Shown: positions 26,871-35,210 of the stretch, in pieces
Layout of the letters: each line of letters opens with the position of its first letter
Numbering within the stretch: position 1 is the first letter of the stretch
NCBI GenBank assembly: GCA_013377095.1
Contig: JACAAY010000037.1
Coordinates: 1 to 44,525 of the forward strand
Reading direction: 5' to 3'
From: Desulfuromonadales bacterium
GTDB taxonomy: Bacteria; Desulfobacterota; Desulfuromonadia; Geobacterales; Pseudopelobacteraceae
DNA length: 44,525 bases
Notes under the pieces: generated by a model
The model's database searches: none
The model's input: the letters and a program-made list of their open reading frames with translations, nothing else
What the model was told of the DNA's origin: nothing
Made by a program: the position numbers and the translations under genes

Positions 26871-29244
26871 TTCCTTTTTTTCCCTGCTGCACCGTTGCAT
26901 GCTCAGGTACGAAAAAGCGGTGCTCTGGCTGGTTCTGGCGGTGACCCTGATTTCCGGCGCGCTGCTCTTCAGTACCCGTTTCGAGGGCAACATCGACCTG
27001 ATGCTGCCGCCCGACCCCGAGATTACCCGCAGCATGGATTTTCTGCGCGGGGCAAGCTTCTCGGACAAGATGATCATCTCCCTGGAGTTGACCGACCCGG
27101 CCAGGTCCAAGAAAGATCTCTTTCTGGCCGTTGACCAGCTGGCCGCCTCCCTCTCACCGCCGCTTTTCATGAAGGTTATGTCCGGTTTTTCCGTTGCCAA
27201 TGTGATGGAGGAGTTTTCCATCCTGAGCTATGCGCCGCAGGTTCTGGGGGAACAGGATCTGGCGGTGATCGACGGTCAGCTCACTCCGGAAACGGTTTCC
27301 AAGAAGCTGCGCAGCATCTATCTGCAGTCGCTGCGGCCGGAGAGTATCTTTACCTCGTCCCTCTCACGTTCCGATCCCCTGGGAATCAAACTGCTGCTGC
27401 TGGAAAAGATGCGGGCGCTGCCCGCCTCCATGGGCTATGACGTTTCCATTGAGGATGGCCATTTCATCAGCCGTGACGGCCGGCATTCCATGCTGATTGT
27501 TCAAACATCCGTGCCGATGATGGACAGCCCCCGCAGCAAGGAGCTGGTGGAAACGGCCCAGAAGCAGATCAGCAAGTTGCCCGGTTTTGTCAGGGCCGAT
27601 CTGATCAGCGGACATCAGCACACGGTCAGTAACGAACGGGTGATCAAACACGATATCACGGTTGTTTCCATCATCGCGTCGATCACCTTTCTGCTGCTCT
27701 TTCTGGTGGTGTTCCGCGATCCGCGGGTTCTGTTCGTGTTCATCATTCCCTTGATCGCCGTTGTCTGGGCCATCCCCCTGGCAACAGCCCTGCAGGGCAA
27801 GCTCCTGTTTCTGGTGATCGGTTTCGGCACGGCCATAGCCGGTATTTCCATCGACTACGGCCTGCTGGTGTACATTGCCATGAAACGTGGCGCCGATGCC
27901 GGTCAGTTCCTCAAACTCACCAAGCTGGTCACCATCGATGCAACCACGACCATGTTCAGCTTTATCGTGCTCTTCTTTTCCCTGATCCGCGGCTACCATC
28001 AACTGGCTCTTTTTTCGAGCCTGTGCGTCATCATCTGCCTGCTCTTCTCGCTGTTTGTCCTGCCCCTGATCCTGGGGTGGAAACGTCACCCCCTGGTGCT
28101 TGACCCGACCATCGGCGACGGGCTGCGCACCTTTATCAAACCGTCGAAAGCCTATGTCGTGGTCTGGGGCGCCCTGACCGTCGTGGCCCTGTTTCTCTCG
28201 TTTTCAGTGACCTTTGACAGTGATGTGAAAAAGCTGGATGGTACGGAGCCCGCGGTGTTGCGTGCGGAGCAGATGTTCCACAAAGTCTGGGGTGGCAAGA
28301 CCAACCAGGCGGTCTTTGTGGTGACCGGAAAAAGCCTGGAAGATGCCATGGAGATCAATGACCGGGTTTACCGGGAAGCATCTGCTGTTGTTGGCCAGGG
28401 GGAATTCACCAGTCTGGCCCAGTTCTGGCCGTCACGCAAGCTGCGCAATGAAAACAGTGGGCGCTGGAGCAACTTCTGGTCCCAGGGCAGGGAACGGAAA
28501 CTGAAACAGCTGATCAGGGAAAGCTCCATAACACAGGGTTTTTCGGAGCAGGCTTTTGAACCGTTCTTCGCGGGGCTGCACGCGTACCGGGCTGAAAACA
28601 TGAATGCAAACGGGCTGATCGGACAGCTGCAGGAGCGATTTGTGTTGAGCAAAAACGGAGAATACCGTATTCTGTCCTACTTCCCCGACGAACAGAAAAC
28701 CATCGAAGGCCTGAAGGGGATTACGAAAAAATATCCCGGCACCTTTGTCGTGTCCGGAAAGGCGCTGTCCGCCTCCATATCGGCATTTACGACCGAAGAA
28801 GTCAAACTGCTGGCGCCGCTGGCAATCCTGTTCAACATCGTGCTGGCCTGGCTGTTTTTCAGGGACTGGAAATATACCCTGATCGCCCTGGTGCCGCTCC
28901 TTACGGGTGTTGTCTGGCTGGTAGGCATCATGTCGCTCTTTCATATTCCGCTGAACGTGATCAATATCGTGGCGGCCATCGTTTCCACCGGTGTGATCGT
29001 GGATTACGGTCTGGGCATCGCCTATGAGTATCGCCACAACCTGCGCACCGGAACGGTGATTGCCGTGACCCTGTCCGCCGCAACCAACGTGATCGGCTGC
29101 GGGGCGCTGCTGTTTGCCAAACATCCGGCGCTCTATTCCACCGGTGTTGCCATGGTCATCAGCATGGTTACGGGCTACCTTTCCGCGGTGTTCGTGATTC
29201 CTTCCCTCTGCAGCCTTCTGGATGGAAGGGAGAAAAACCCATGA
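26863..29244 (+). CDS. MMPL/RND-family lipid exporter
   Basis: The product is about 794 residues with two repeats, each of one N-terminal helix, a large periplasmic domain and a five-helix bundle; FGTAIAGISIDYGLLVYI and VSTGVIVDYGLGIAYEY are the matching helix-4 regions with Asp residues that probably conduct protons. This is the MMPL layout used for hydrophobic lipid export. I prefer GTG 26863, because GAGGT lies at 26849-26853 and homology starts with FSLLHRC; ATG 26824 is an alternative that adds 13 residues and overlaps the LolA gene more. It should extract the product from the inner membrane for the LolA-like carrier. Confidence 0.9.
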   Translation: MFDSFFSLLHRCMLRYEKAVLWLVLAVTLISGALLFSTRFEGNIDLMLPPDPEITRSMDFLRGASFSDKMIISLELTDPARSKKDLFLAVDQLAASLSPPLFMKVMSGFSVANVMEEFSILSYAPQVLGEQDLAVIDGQLTPETVSKKLRSIYLQSLRPESIFTSSLSRSDPLGIKLLLLEKMRALPASMGYDVSIEDGHFISRDGRHSMLIVQTSVPMMDSPRSKELVETAQKQISKLPGFVRADLISGHQHTVSNERVIKHDITVVSIIASITFLLLFLVVFRDPRVLFVFIIPLIAVVWAIPLATALQGKLLFLVIGFGTAIAGISIDYGLLVYIAMKRGADAGQFLKLTKLVTIDATTTMFSFIVLFFSLIRGYHQLALFSSLCVIICLLFSLFVLPLILGWKRHPLVLDPTIGDGLRTFIKPSKAYVVVWGALTVVALFLSFSVTFDSDVKKLDGTEPAVLRAEQMFHKVWGGKTNQAVFVVTGKSLEDAMEINDRVYREASAVVGQGEFTSLAQFWPSRKLRNENSGRWSNFWSQGRERKLKQLIRESSITQGFSEQAFEPFFAGLHAYRAENMNANGLIGQLQERFVLSKNGEYRILSYFPDEQKTIEGLKGITKKYPGTFVVSGKALSASISAFTTEEVKLLAPLAILFNIVLAWLFFRDWKYTLIALVPLLTGVVWLVGIMSLFHIPLNVINIVAAIVSTGVIVDYGLGIAYEYRHNLRTGTVIAVTLSAATNVIGCGALLFAKHPALYSTGVAMVISMVTGYLSAVFVIPSLCSLLDGREKNP

Positions 29245-29906
29245 CCAGATTCCTCATTATGGTTATCGGGGCTCTGCTGGCTGCCGGGTGTGCCCATGGC
29301 CCCTTCGGGGAGACACCAACGGTCTCCCTGGAGTCTGTTGAGCCGGCCAGACTGCTGGAAGATTTCAAGTCCCATGTGCCGGAACAGTTTCAACTGCTCA
29401 ATACGGTCGTCTTCGAACGTTCCGGTATGTCATTCACTGCCATCGGTTACCTGGACATCAATCGGGTGGAGAACCGCTTCAGGGTGGTCTGCCTCAATCC
29501 CCTGGGGGTCCAGCTGTTTGAGTTGTCCGGTGACCGCAGTTCCATCACGACCCATTCCGTGTTGCCGCCTCTCATGCAGTACGGCGATCTGCCAACCGTT
29601 GTGGGTACGGATATCAGGAACATTTTCCTTGGTCTGGTGCCGGCCGATGATGCCCAGGTCTGGAGGAGCAGGAACAGCATCAGCTTCTGGCAGCCTTCAG
29701 CTACGGGGCGGATGCAGTACCTGTTTGCCGGTGCAAGCCACGATCTGGTGGAAAAAAACTACTATGAAAACAGTGAAATCGTCTGGAGTGTGTCCTACCA
29801 CGACTATGCTGAGATCAACGGCAAGCGCTACCCACGGGGGATCGTGCTTGTCAACCATCGCCATGGCTATACCCTGACGGTGCGGCACAAGGAGTTGTAT
29901 TCTTGA
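29241..29906 (+). CDS. DUF3261-type outer-membrane lipoprotein
   Basis: The 221-residue protein has a lipoprotein signal with LLAAGC and lipid-acceptor Cys17. The body fits the DUF3261 group, found with LolA and MMPL genes in aryl-polyene clusters, and may have a LolB-like role as outer-membrane acceptor. It overlaps the exporter stop by four bases. With the two preceding genes it forms a complete inner-membrane, periplasm and outer-membrane transport path. Family assignment is by pattern and context. Confidence 0.78.
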   Translation: MTRFLIMVIGALLAAGCAHGPFGETPTVSLESVEPARLLEDFKSHVPEQFQLLNTVVFERSGMSFTAIGYLDINRVENRFRVVCLNPLGVQLFELSGDRSSITTHSVLPPLMQYGDLPTVVGTDIRNIFLGLVPADDAQVWRSRNSISFWQPSATGRMQYLFAGASHDLVEKNYYENSEIVWSVSYHDYAEINGKRYPRGIVLVNHRHGYTLTVRHKELYS

Positions 29907-30298
29907 GGAAGATCAAAACCGAAATCGAACAGTGCCTGTCCGCTCTTGAAAAAAACGGACCAACACTGACCTCCCATTTCATGTTTCCACCCGAATTCAT
30001 CGGTTTTCAGGGACACTTTCCCCAGCAGAAGGTTTTGCCGGGGGCCTGCCAGATCCAGTGCGTTCTGACGACCATTGAGAAATGGTTTGGCAGGGGGGTG
30101 GCTCTGCACGAAATCGTGCTGGTAAAATTCGTTGCGCCGGTGCTGCCCGATCAGGAGATATGCTGCACAGTGAGTGAGTGCGAAGACACGAACGGTGAAT
30201 GGATCTGTCGGGCACGTATCAGCCGTGATGAAAACCGGGTTACGGAGATGAAGCTGCGGCTCTCCCTGAAGGGCCAGTGCGGAGTTCCGCAGTCATGA
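29903..30298 (+). CDS. Stand-alone FabZ/ApeI-like hotdog dehydratase
   Basis: This 131-residue protein carries FQGHFPQQKVLPG, the FabZ/ApeI active-site loop with His38. The acidic residue that follows in classical FabZ (in the helix after PGV) is read here as a Gln-rich ACQIQ, so the catalytic pair may be altered or supplied differently. It starts at TTG 29903 behind AGGAG and overlaps the upstream stop. Together with the hotdog domain fused to the radical SAM protein it gives the cluster two dehydratase folds, as ApeI and ApeP do in aryl-polyene synthesis. Confidence 0.8.
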   Translation: MRKIKTEIEQCLSALEKNGPTLTSHFMFPPEFIGFQGHFPQQKVLPGACQIQCVLTTIEKWFGRGVALHEIVLVKFVAPVLPDQEICCTVSECEDTNGEWICRARISRDENRVTEMKLRLSLKGQCGVPQS

Positions 30299-30771
30299 AC
30301 ATCCGCAGAAAAAAAATATATTTCGAGCGGCTGGCAGGTTCACCGGATCCGGTTGTCATGGATATCAGGCGCGGCGTTCATTTCAGCGACGCCGATCCCA
30401 TGGGCATCATGTGGCACGGCAGATACCCGCTGCTGTTTGAAGAAGCGTCAGAGGCGCTTGGCAGCCGCTGCGGCCTTTGCTACGGGGAGTACCGCGAGGC
30501 AGGGTTGTATGCGCCGATCCTGTCGCTGCACATCGATTATTTTCAGCCGTTGTACCTGGCGGAGGAGTTTACGGTTCGCGCCTCCCTGATCTGGAACGAA
30601 GGGGCGCGGCTGAATACCGAGTTTCAGGTGCTGAAGCAGGATGGCAGCATAGCCACCAGCGGTTATACCATCCAGCTTTTTACGGATCATTTGACCGGGC
30701 AACCCTGTATGGTCTCACCAGCGATGCTGGAGCGTTGCCGGAACAGGTGGAAGGCGGGAGAGTTTCACTGA
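30295..30771 (+). CDS. 4-hydroxybenzoyl-CoA-thioesterase-family hotdog thioesterase
   Basis: Starting at ATG 30295 within an ATGA overlap, the product has 158 residues and the 4HBT/YbgC motif FSDADPMGIMWHGRY, in which the Asp is the catalytic residue and Gly-His close the site. It should release or edit acyl chains from ACP or CoA. Aryl-polyene clusters contain a similar thioesterase (ApeK type). The long open frame beginning 30477 on another frame overlaps it and is not used because the KS2 start is at 30771. Confidence 0.85.
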   Translation: MNIRRKKIYFERLAGSPDPVVMDIRRGVHFSDADPMGIMWHGRYPLLFEEASEALGSRCGLCYGEYREAGLYAPILSLHIDYFQPLYLAEEFTVRASLIWNEGARLNTEFQVLKQDGSIATSGYTIQLFTDHLTGQPCMVSPAMLERCRNRWKAGEFH

Positions 30772-31907
30772 TGGGTACGAAAGCGGTTGTGGTTGCCATT
30801 GATATCATCACCCCCTACGGTCTGGGGTGTGACGCCTGCTGGGATGGGCTGCTCTCCAACAGGTCAGCACTATCCACGCTCTCGCGCTTCAAAACCGAAG
30901 CGTTCATGGCCGACTGTGCCGGGGTGATTGCCGGTCTTGAGTACCACGGTGAAACCTCACTGGTCATGCAGATGATCTGCCGCCTGTTTGCAGCGTGCAG
31001 CAGTACGATTCCGGCTGATGCGCGGCTGCTGCTGGCGACAACCAAGGGTGAAATCGATTTTCTGGAAAAGAGTATCCTCTCCGGCAACGGTGATGTGGCC
31101 GAGAGTTCCCTGGACCGTCTGCTGGAGAAGGTGGCTGAATGCAGTGGCGCCAGGGGAGACGGTCTGGTGCTTTCGGCGGCCTGTACCTCGTCATCGGCGG
31201 CAGCCGCGCAAGCTGCAGCCATGATCAGGGCCGGACATGCGGACTGCGTGCTGGTGGTTGCCTGTGACGCAGTTACGGAGTTCGTCTATGCCGGCTTCTC
31301 CTCGCTGATGGCCCTGGACAAGAACCCCGCTCGCCCCTTTGATAAAAACAGGGCCGGACTGAGCGTGGGCGAGGCAGCCGGCTACCTGCTGATCATGAGC
31401 CAGGAGCGCGCCCAACGGGAAGGACGAACCGTTCTGACCGAACTGGCCGGCTGGGGACTGAGTGATGACGCCAACCACATGACCGGGCCGAGCCGCGAAA
31501 GCGACGGCATGATTAGCGCCATAGGCAAGGCGCTGCAATCGGCTGGTGTCTCCGCGCAAGAGATCGGCTTTATCTCCGCCCACGGCACCGGCACACCCTA
31601 TAACGACGCCATGGAGATGCGCGCCTTCCTGGCTGTCTTTAAAAAGAGATTGCCGGTCTACTCCGTAAAGGGGGGCATCGGACATACCATGGGGGCGGCT
31701 GGCCTGGTGGAACTGGCCATGGCCTGCAGGGCGTTGCATGAAAAGGTTATTCCACCCACGGTGGGTCTTGGTGAGGTTGCCGACGACGCCAGGGGCTGGG
31801 TGTCTGCATGCACGCAATCCATCCCCTCCCCACGCCATGCGCTGGTGACCAACGCCGGTTTCAGTGGAGTCAACACCGCGCTGGTGCTGTCCGGAAGGTG
31901 TCCATGA
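30771..31907 (+). CDS. Beta-ketoacyl-ACP synthase (KS2)
   Basis: From ATG 30771, which shares a base with the thioesterase stop, the protein has 378 residues and an intact triad: Cys138 (SAACTSSSAAA), His271 (SAHGTGTPYND) and His305 (KGGIGHTMGAAG). The open frame runs upstream to 30477 but that part is translated from the thioesterase gene in another frame and lacks homology. The next gene, coupled by ATGA, encodes a short KS-like protein without catalytic Cys, so this pair probably forms a KS/chain-length-factor heterodimer as in aryl-polyene and type II polyketide systems. Confidence 0.92.
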   Translation: MGTKAVVVAIDIITPYGLGCDACWDGLLSNRSALSTLSRFKTEAFMADCAGVIAGLEYHGETSLVMQMICRLFAACSSTIPADARLLLATTKGEIDFLEKSILSGNGDVAESSLDRLLEKVAECSGARGDGLVLSAACTSSSAAAAQAAAMIRAGHADCVLVVACDAVTEFVYAGFSSLMALDKNPARPFDKNRAGLSVGEAAGYLLIMSQERAQREGRTVLTELAGWGLSDDANHMTGPSRESDGMISAIGKALQSAGVSAQEIGFISAHGTGTPYNDAMEMRAFLAVFKKRLPVYSVKGGIGHTMGAAGLVELAMACRALHEKVIPPTVGLGEVADDARGWVSACTQSIPSPRHALVTNAGFSGVNTALVLSGRCP

Positions 31908-32578
31908 CGATTTCCGTGCGCGGCATAGGCTGGTTGACCGGTGCAGGATATGGCTGTGTTGCAGCCGGCCAGGAGTTTCGCTTTGAAGAGGGTCAGGGCA
32001 TCAACACCCTGGCCAAACAGGGGCTCTTCTCCCATCCCTTCAGGAATTTCGGGCGGCTCGATCTCGCTTCGCGCATGACCTGCACTGCCGTGGCGCTGGC
32101 GCTGCGGGATGCGGGAATTCCCTATTCACCACAGGAAAAGCAGGAGATCGGGATCATGGGCGCCAGCAGCCTGGGGTCGCTGGTATCGGACACAACCTAC
32201 TTCAATGATTATATTGACAACGGCCGGACCCTGGCGCGCGGCAATCTGTTTATCTACACTCTGCCCTCCAGTCCCCTGGGTGAGGCAGCCATCCATTTCG
32301 GTCTGACCGGCCCGTTGCTGTTTGCAACGGGCCGGGCTGACTCTTTTGGCGCAAGCATGACCATGGCGGCTGAGATGGTGGCCGGCGCCGAGGCGCGGCG
32401 CATGCTGGTTGGGTGGCTTGCGCCGGACGAGGCGCTGTATGCGGTTCTGGATCGGGAACAGGGGGGCGAAGCCCTGTGCGGTCTGGGCGAAGCGCAGTTA
32501 ATTGTTGCTTCAGCAGGTGGCGTTACCGAACAGGTGCGTCGATTTTCAATCTTGCAGGATACAAAGGGCAAAGCGTGA
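31904..32578 (+). CDS. Short ketosynthase-like, chain-length-factor-type protein (CLF1)
   Basis: The 224-residue protein matches only the N-terminal half of a ketosynthase (Ketoacyl-synt N-domain), with LASRMTCTAVALALRDAGI and GIMGASSLGS. At the position of the active-site Cys it reads ATGRADSFGAS, so no nucleophile, and the C-terminal half with both histidines is absent. It is translationally coupled to KS2 by ATGA and to the next gene by a GTGA overlap. Short KS-like partners of this sort occur in aryl-polyene clusters and probably shape the chain-length tunnel. Truncation looks natural because the frame is intact at both ends. Confidence 0.78.
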   Translation: MTISVRGIGWLTGAGYGCVAAGQEFRFEEGQGINTLAKQGLFSHPFRNFGRLDLASRMTCTAVALALRDAGIPYSPQEKQEIGIMGASSLGSLVSDTTYFNDYIDNGRTLARGNLFIYTLPSSPLGEAAIHFGLTGPLLFATGRADSFGASMTMAAEMVAGAEARRMLVGWLAPDEALYAVLDREQGGEALCGLGEAQLIVASAGGVTEQVRRFSILQDTKGKA

Positions 32579-33846
32579 AGATAAAACTTATTTACCCCAC
32601 ATGGCCCAAGCTGGATCGTCAGACGGATTTTCACCTTCCTCCCCACGGACCGGTCTGTTTTGCCGCCACCATACCGGAAGATGTCGACCTGGTCTTTACC
32701 GATGAGCACGTTGAGCCGATCGATTTCGACGAAACGGCCGATCTGGTGGCGATCTCCTGCATGCTGACCTGCCAGATTCCACGGGCATGGGAAATCGCGG
32801 ATATTTTCCGTGCCAAGGGCATTCCGGTGATTTTTGGCGGCATCGGAACCATGCTGCATGCCGAAGAAACCAAAGCCCATGCCGACTCGGTCTTTCTTGG
32901 GGAGGCCGAGGGACGCTTCAGCCAGGTACTGGCCGATCTGAAGAACGGGGGCATGAAAAAGGTTTACGACTATCAGAACACGTTTCCTGATATCAAGCTG
33001 GTCGGTCCTGCCCGGCGGGAAATCCTGAAGCACGAACTGTACAATTACCGGGGCGTGCAGATGGTTGATCTGATCCATGCCTCGCGCGGATGCCGTTTTA
33101 CCTGCTTTCCCTGCTGTACCTCGTTTCTGGGAGGGACCGAATTCAGACCCCGCCCCATTGACGACGTCATCGCCGAAGTTGCCTCCATCAAGAACAATCG
33201 CCTGTTTTTTGTGGATAATTCCATGTCCCAGAACGACCAGTGGGAGAAGGATCTGTTCAAGGCGCTGATCCCGCTCAAGAAAAAATGGGTCTGCCATCCG
33301 ATCAAGGACGATGACGAGATCCTCGACCTGGCTGCCGAGGCCGGCTGCTGGTATGTGTACCAGGCTATTTTCGATACCTCCGATCACATCCGTAAGCGGG
33401 TCAAACGTCTGCAGGAACGGGGCATCGGGGTCGAGGGAACCATCATCCTCGGCACTGACGACCAGGACGAGGAGTACATCAAGCGACTGGTGGATTTTCT
33501 GCTGGAGATCAATCTGGATCTGGCGGAATTTACCATCCTGACCCCCTTTCCCCATACGCCGATCCGCGAGACACTGGAAAAAGAGGGGCGGATCCTCTCC
33601 AATGATTGGCTGCGCTACACCGGTGGCGAGGTCGTCTTTCAACCGGCGCGCATGACACCATCCAAGCTCCAGGACCTGTACTATTACGCCTGGGACCGTT
33701 TCTACAGTGACAGCAGCCAGAATCTGAAAATGGCCAAACTGTTCCTCAAGGTGATCGAGAAGGAAAAGGCTGACGGCACCTATCTGCACACCAGCCCCCG
33801 GCGCAGAAAATGGGATGGTCATGCGGAACGGGAGCAATCAGCGTGA
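32575..33846 (+). CDS. B12-binding-type radical SAM protein (rSAM-B1)
   Basis: Starting at GTG 32575 the protein has 423 residues. The N-terminal 150 residues form a Rossmann-like cobalamin-binding domain (VFTDEHVEPIDF, GIPVIFGGIGTM, VFLGEAEG) without the DxHxxG base-off motif, usual for class B radical SAM enzymes. The radical SAM core has Cys173-x3-Cys177-x2-Cys180. Relatives include HpnJ/HpnP-like and BchE-like enzymes, which methylate, couple or rearrange unreactive carbons. The C-terminus has no known extra domain. It overlaps the second similar gene by four bases. Confidence 0.85.
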   Translation: MKIKLIYPTWPKLDRQTDFHLPPHGPVCFAATIPEDVDLVFTDEHVEPIDFDETADLVAISCMLTCQIPRAWEIADIFRAKGIPVIFGGIGTMLHAEETKAHADSVFLGEAEGRFSQVLADLKNGGMKKVYDYQNTFPDIKLVGPARREILKHELYNYRGVQMVDLIHASRGCRFTCFPCCTSFLGGTEFRPRPIDDVIAEVASIKNNRLFFVDNSMSQNDQWEKDLFKALIPLKKKWVCHPIKDDDEILDLAAEAGCWYVYQAIFDTSDHIRKRVKRLQERGIGVEGTIILGTDDQDEEYIKRLVDFLLEINLDLAEFTILTPFPHTPIRETLEKEGRILSNDWLRYTGGEVVFQPARMTPSKLQDLYYYAWDRFYSDSSQNLKMAKLFLKVIEKEKADGTYLHTSPRRRKWDGHAEREQSA

Positions 33847-35210
33847 AGGTTCTGATGATCTCTTCAAATGTGACCCTCTCGCCCTATCCCATCTATCCCC
33901 TGGGAATGAGCATGGTCGCGGCGGCCCTGACACAGGCGGGACATACGGTTCACCAGGTGGATTTTCTGCAGCAGGACACCTCCATGGAGGCCATGGTTCG
34001 TGAAGTTGAAGCGTTTAACCCCGGGATGGTCGGCATCTCGGTGCGCAACATCGATAACGTGAACCTGATGAATTCCCAGTACTATATCCATAATGTCAAA
34101 AACATGGTCGAGGCGATCAGGAGCGTCAGTGATGCCAAAATCGTGCTGGGCGGGGCCGGATTTTCGCTGATTCCCGATCTGATCCTGGAGGAAACCGGCG
34201 CCGATTTTGGTGTGGTGGGTGAGGGAGAAACGCTGATGGTGGCGTTCGCCAACAACGCTGATCAGGGAATCTTCCCGCAGGAACGCCTGCTGGGACCCTC
34301 TGCGCCCATGTCAGGTGAAACCATCGGCTCGGCACTGTACGATGAGCAGCTGACCGAGTACTATCTGCACAGCGGCAACATCGCATCGATCCAGACCAAG
34401 CGGGGCTGCGCCCATCACTGTGTTTACTGCACCTATCCCCTGCTGGAAGGCCCCCACCTGCGCAGACGGGATCCGGCAAAGGTGGTTGACGACATCGAAC
34501 TGCTGCGCGACAAGCACAAGACCCGCTACATCTTCTTTGTCGATTCGGTGTTTAACGACGATCAGGGCGCCTATCTGGAGGTGGTGGACGAGATGCTGGC
34601 CAGGGGGGTGACCATACCCTGGACCGGCTTTATCAAGCCGGGCGGGCTGACCGACGAGATCGTCGAACGCATGAAAGCGACCGGGTTCGCCGCGGCCGAG
34701 GTGGGCTCCGACGCGGCCTGCGACGCCATGCTGCGGAGGATGGGCAAGAGCTTCAGCTTTGGCGATATTGTCGAGTGCAATGACCTGCTGGGGCGTCACG
34801 GCATTGCCACTTCCCATTTCTTCATGTTCGGTGGACCGGGGGAAACGGAGCAGACGGTGCGCGAGGGGATCGCCAATATCCTCAGTCTCAAGAAATGCGT
34901 TGTCTTCATATTTATGGGTATCCGGTTGCTGCCCAATACACCGCTGGCAAAGATCGCCATCCGGGAAGGGGTAATCGCCTCGGAGAAGGATATGTTGCAA
35001 CCGGTGTACTACATCGCTCCCGGCCTGGATAAAACCTGGCTGGAGCAGACCCTGACCGCTGCCTTTGCCGATGTGCGTCACTGCCTGTTTCCCCCCGATT
35101 CCATGGACAACAGCCTGCAGGTGCTCCATAAACTGGGGTATACCGGTCCCATGTGGGATCTGCTGCTGCCCAAAGAAAAAACACGTAAACGAGCGAGACA
35201 TGAGCGGTAG
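33843..35210 (+). CDS. B12-binding-type radical SAM protein (rSAM-B2)
   Basis: From GTG 33843 the product has 455 residues with an N-terminal cobalamin-binding-type domain (PLGMSMVAAALTQAGHTV, GMVGISVRN, IVLGGAGFS, FGVVGEGE) and a radical SAM core with Cys189-x3-Cys193-x2-Cys196. DSVFNDD and FGGPGET are typical of the family. As with its upstream partner, no DxHxxG motif is visible. Tandem arrangement with GTGA coupling suggests consecutive steps or a complex, for example C-methylation or C-C bond formation on the acyl chain. The glycosyltransferase gene starts inside its last codons. Confidence 0.85.
   Translation: MKVLMISSNVTLSPYPIYPLGMSMVAAALTQAGHTVHQVDFLQQDTSMEAMVREVEAFNPGMVGISVRNIDNVNLMNSQYYIHNVKNMVEAIRSVSDAKIVLGGAGFSLIPDLILEETGADFGVVGEGETLMVAFANNADQGIFPQERLLGPSAPMSGETIGSALYDEQLTEYYLHSGNIASIQTKRGCAHHCVYCTYPLLEGPHLRRRDPAKVVDDIELLRDKHKTRYIFFVDSVFNDDQGAYLEVVDEMLARGVTIPWTGFIKPGGLTDEIVERMKATGFAAAEVGSDAACDAMLRRMGKSFSFGDIVECNDLLGRHGIATSHFFMFGGPGETEQTVREGIANILSLKKCVVFIFMGIRLLPNTPLAKIAIREGVIASEKDMLQPVYYIAPGLDKTWLEQTLTAAFADVRHCLFPPDSMDNSLQVLHKLGYTGPMWDLLLPKEKTRKRARHER

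Noticed and set aside
25911..27221. 436-residue minus-strand open frame
   Set aside because: Antisense to the radical SAM fusion, LolA and MMPL genes, all with clear motifs; composition is a shadow.
30477..30770. N-terminal extension of KS2
   Set aside because: Overlaps the thioesterase in another frame; ketosynthase similarity begins at 30771.
32254..33837. 527-residue minus-strand open frame
   Set aside because: Antisense to the first B12-type radical SAM gene, which carries the CX3CX2C motif; no recognisable domain on the minus strand.
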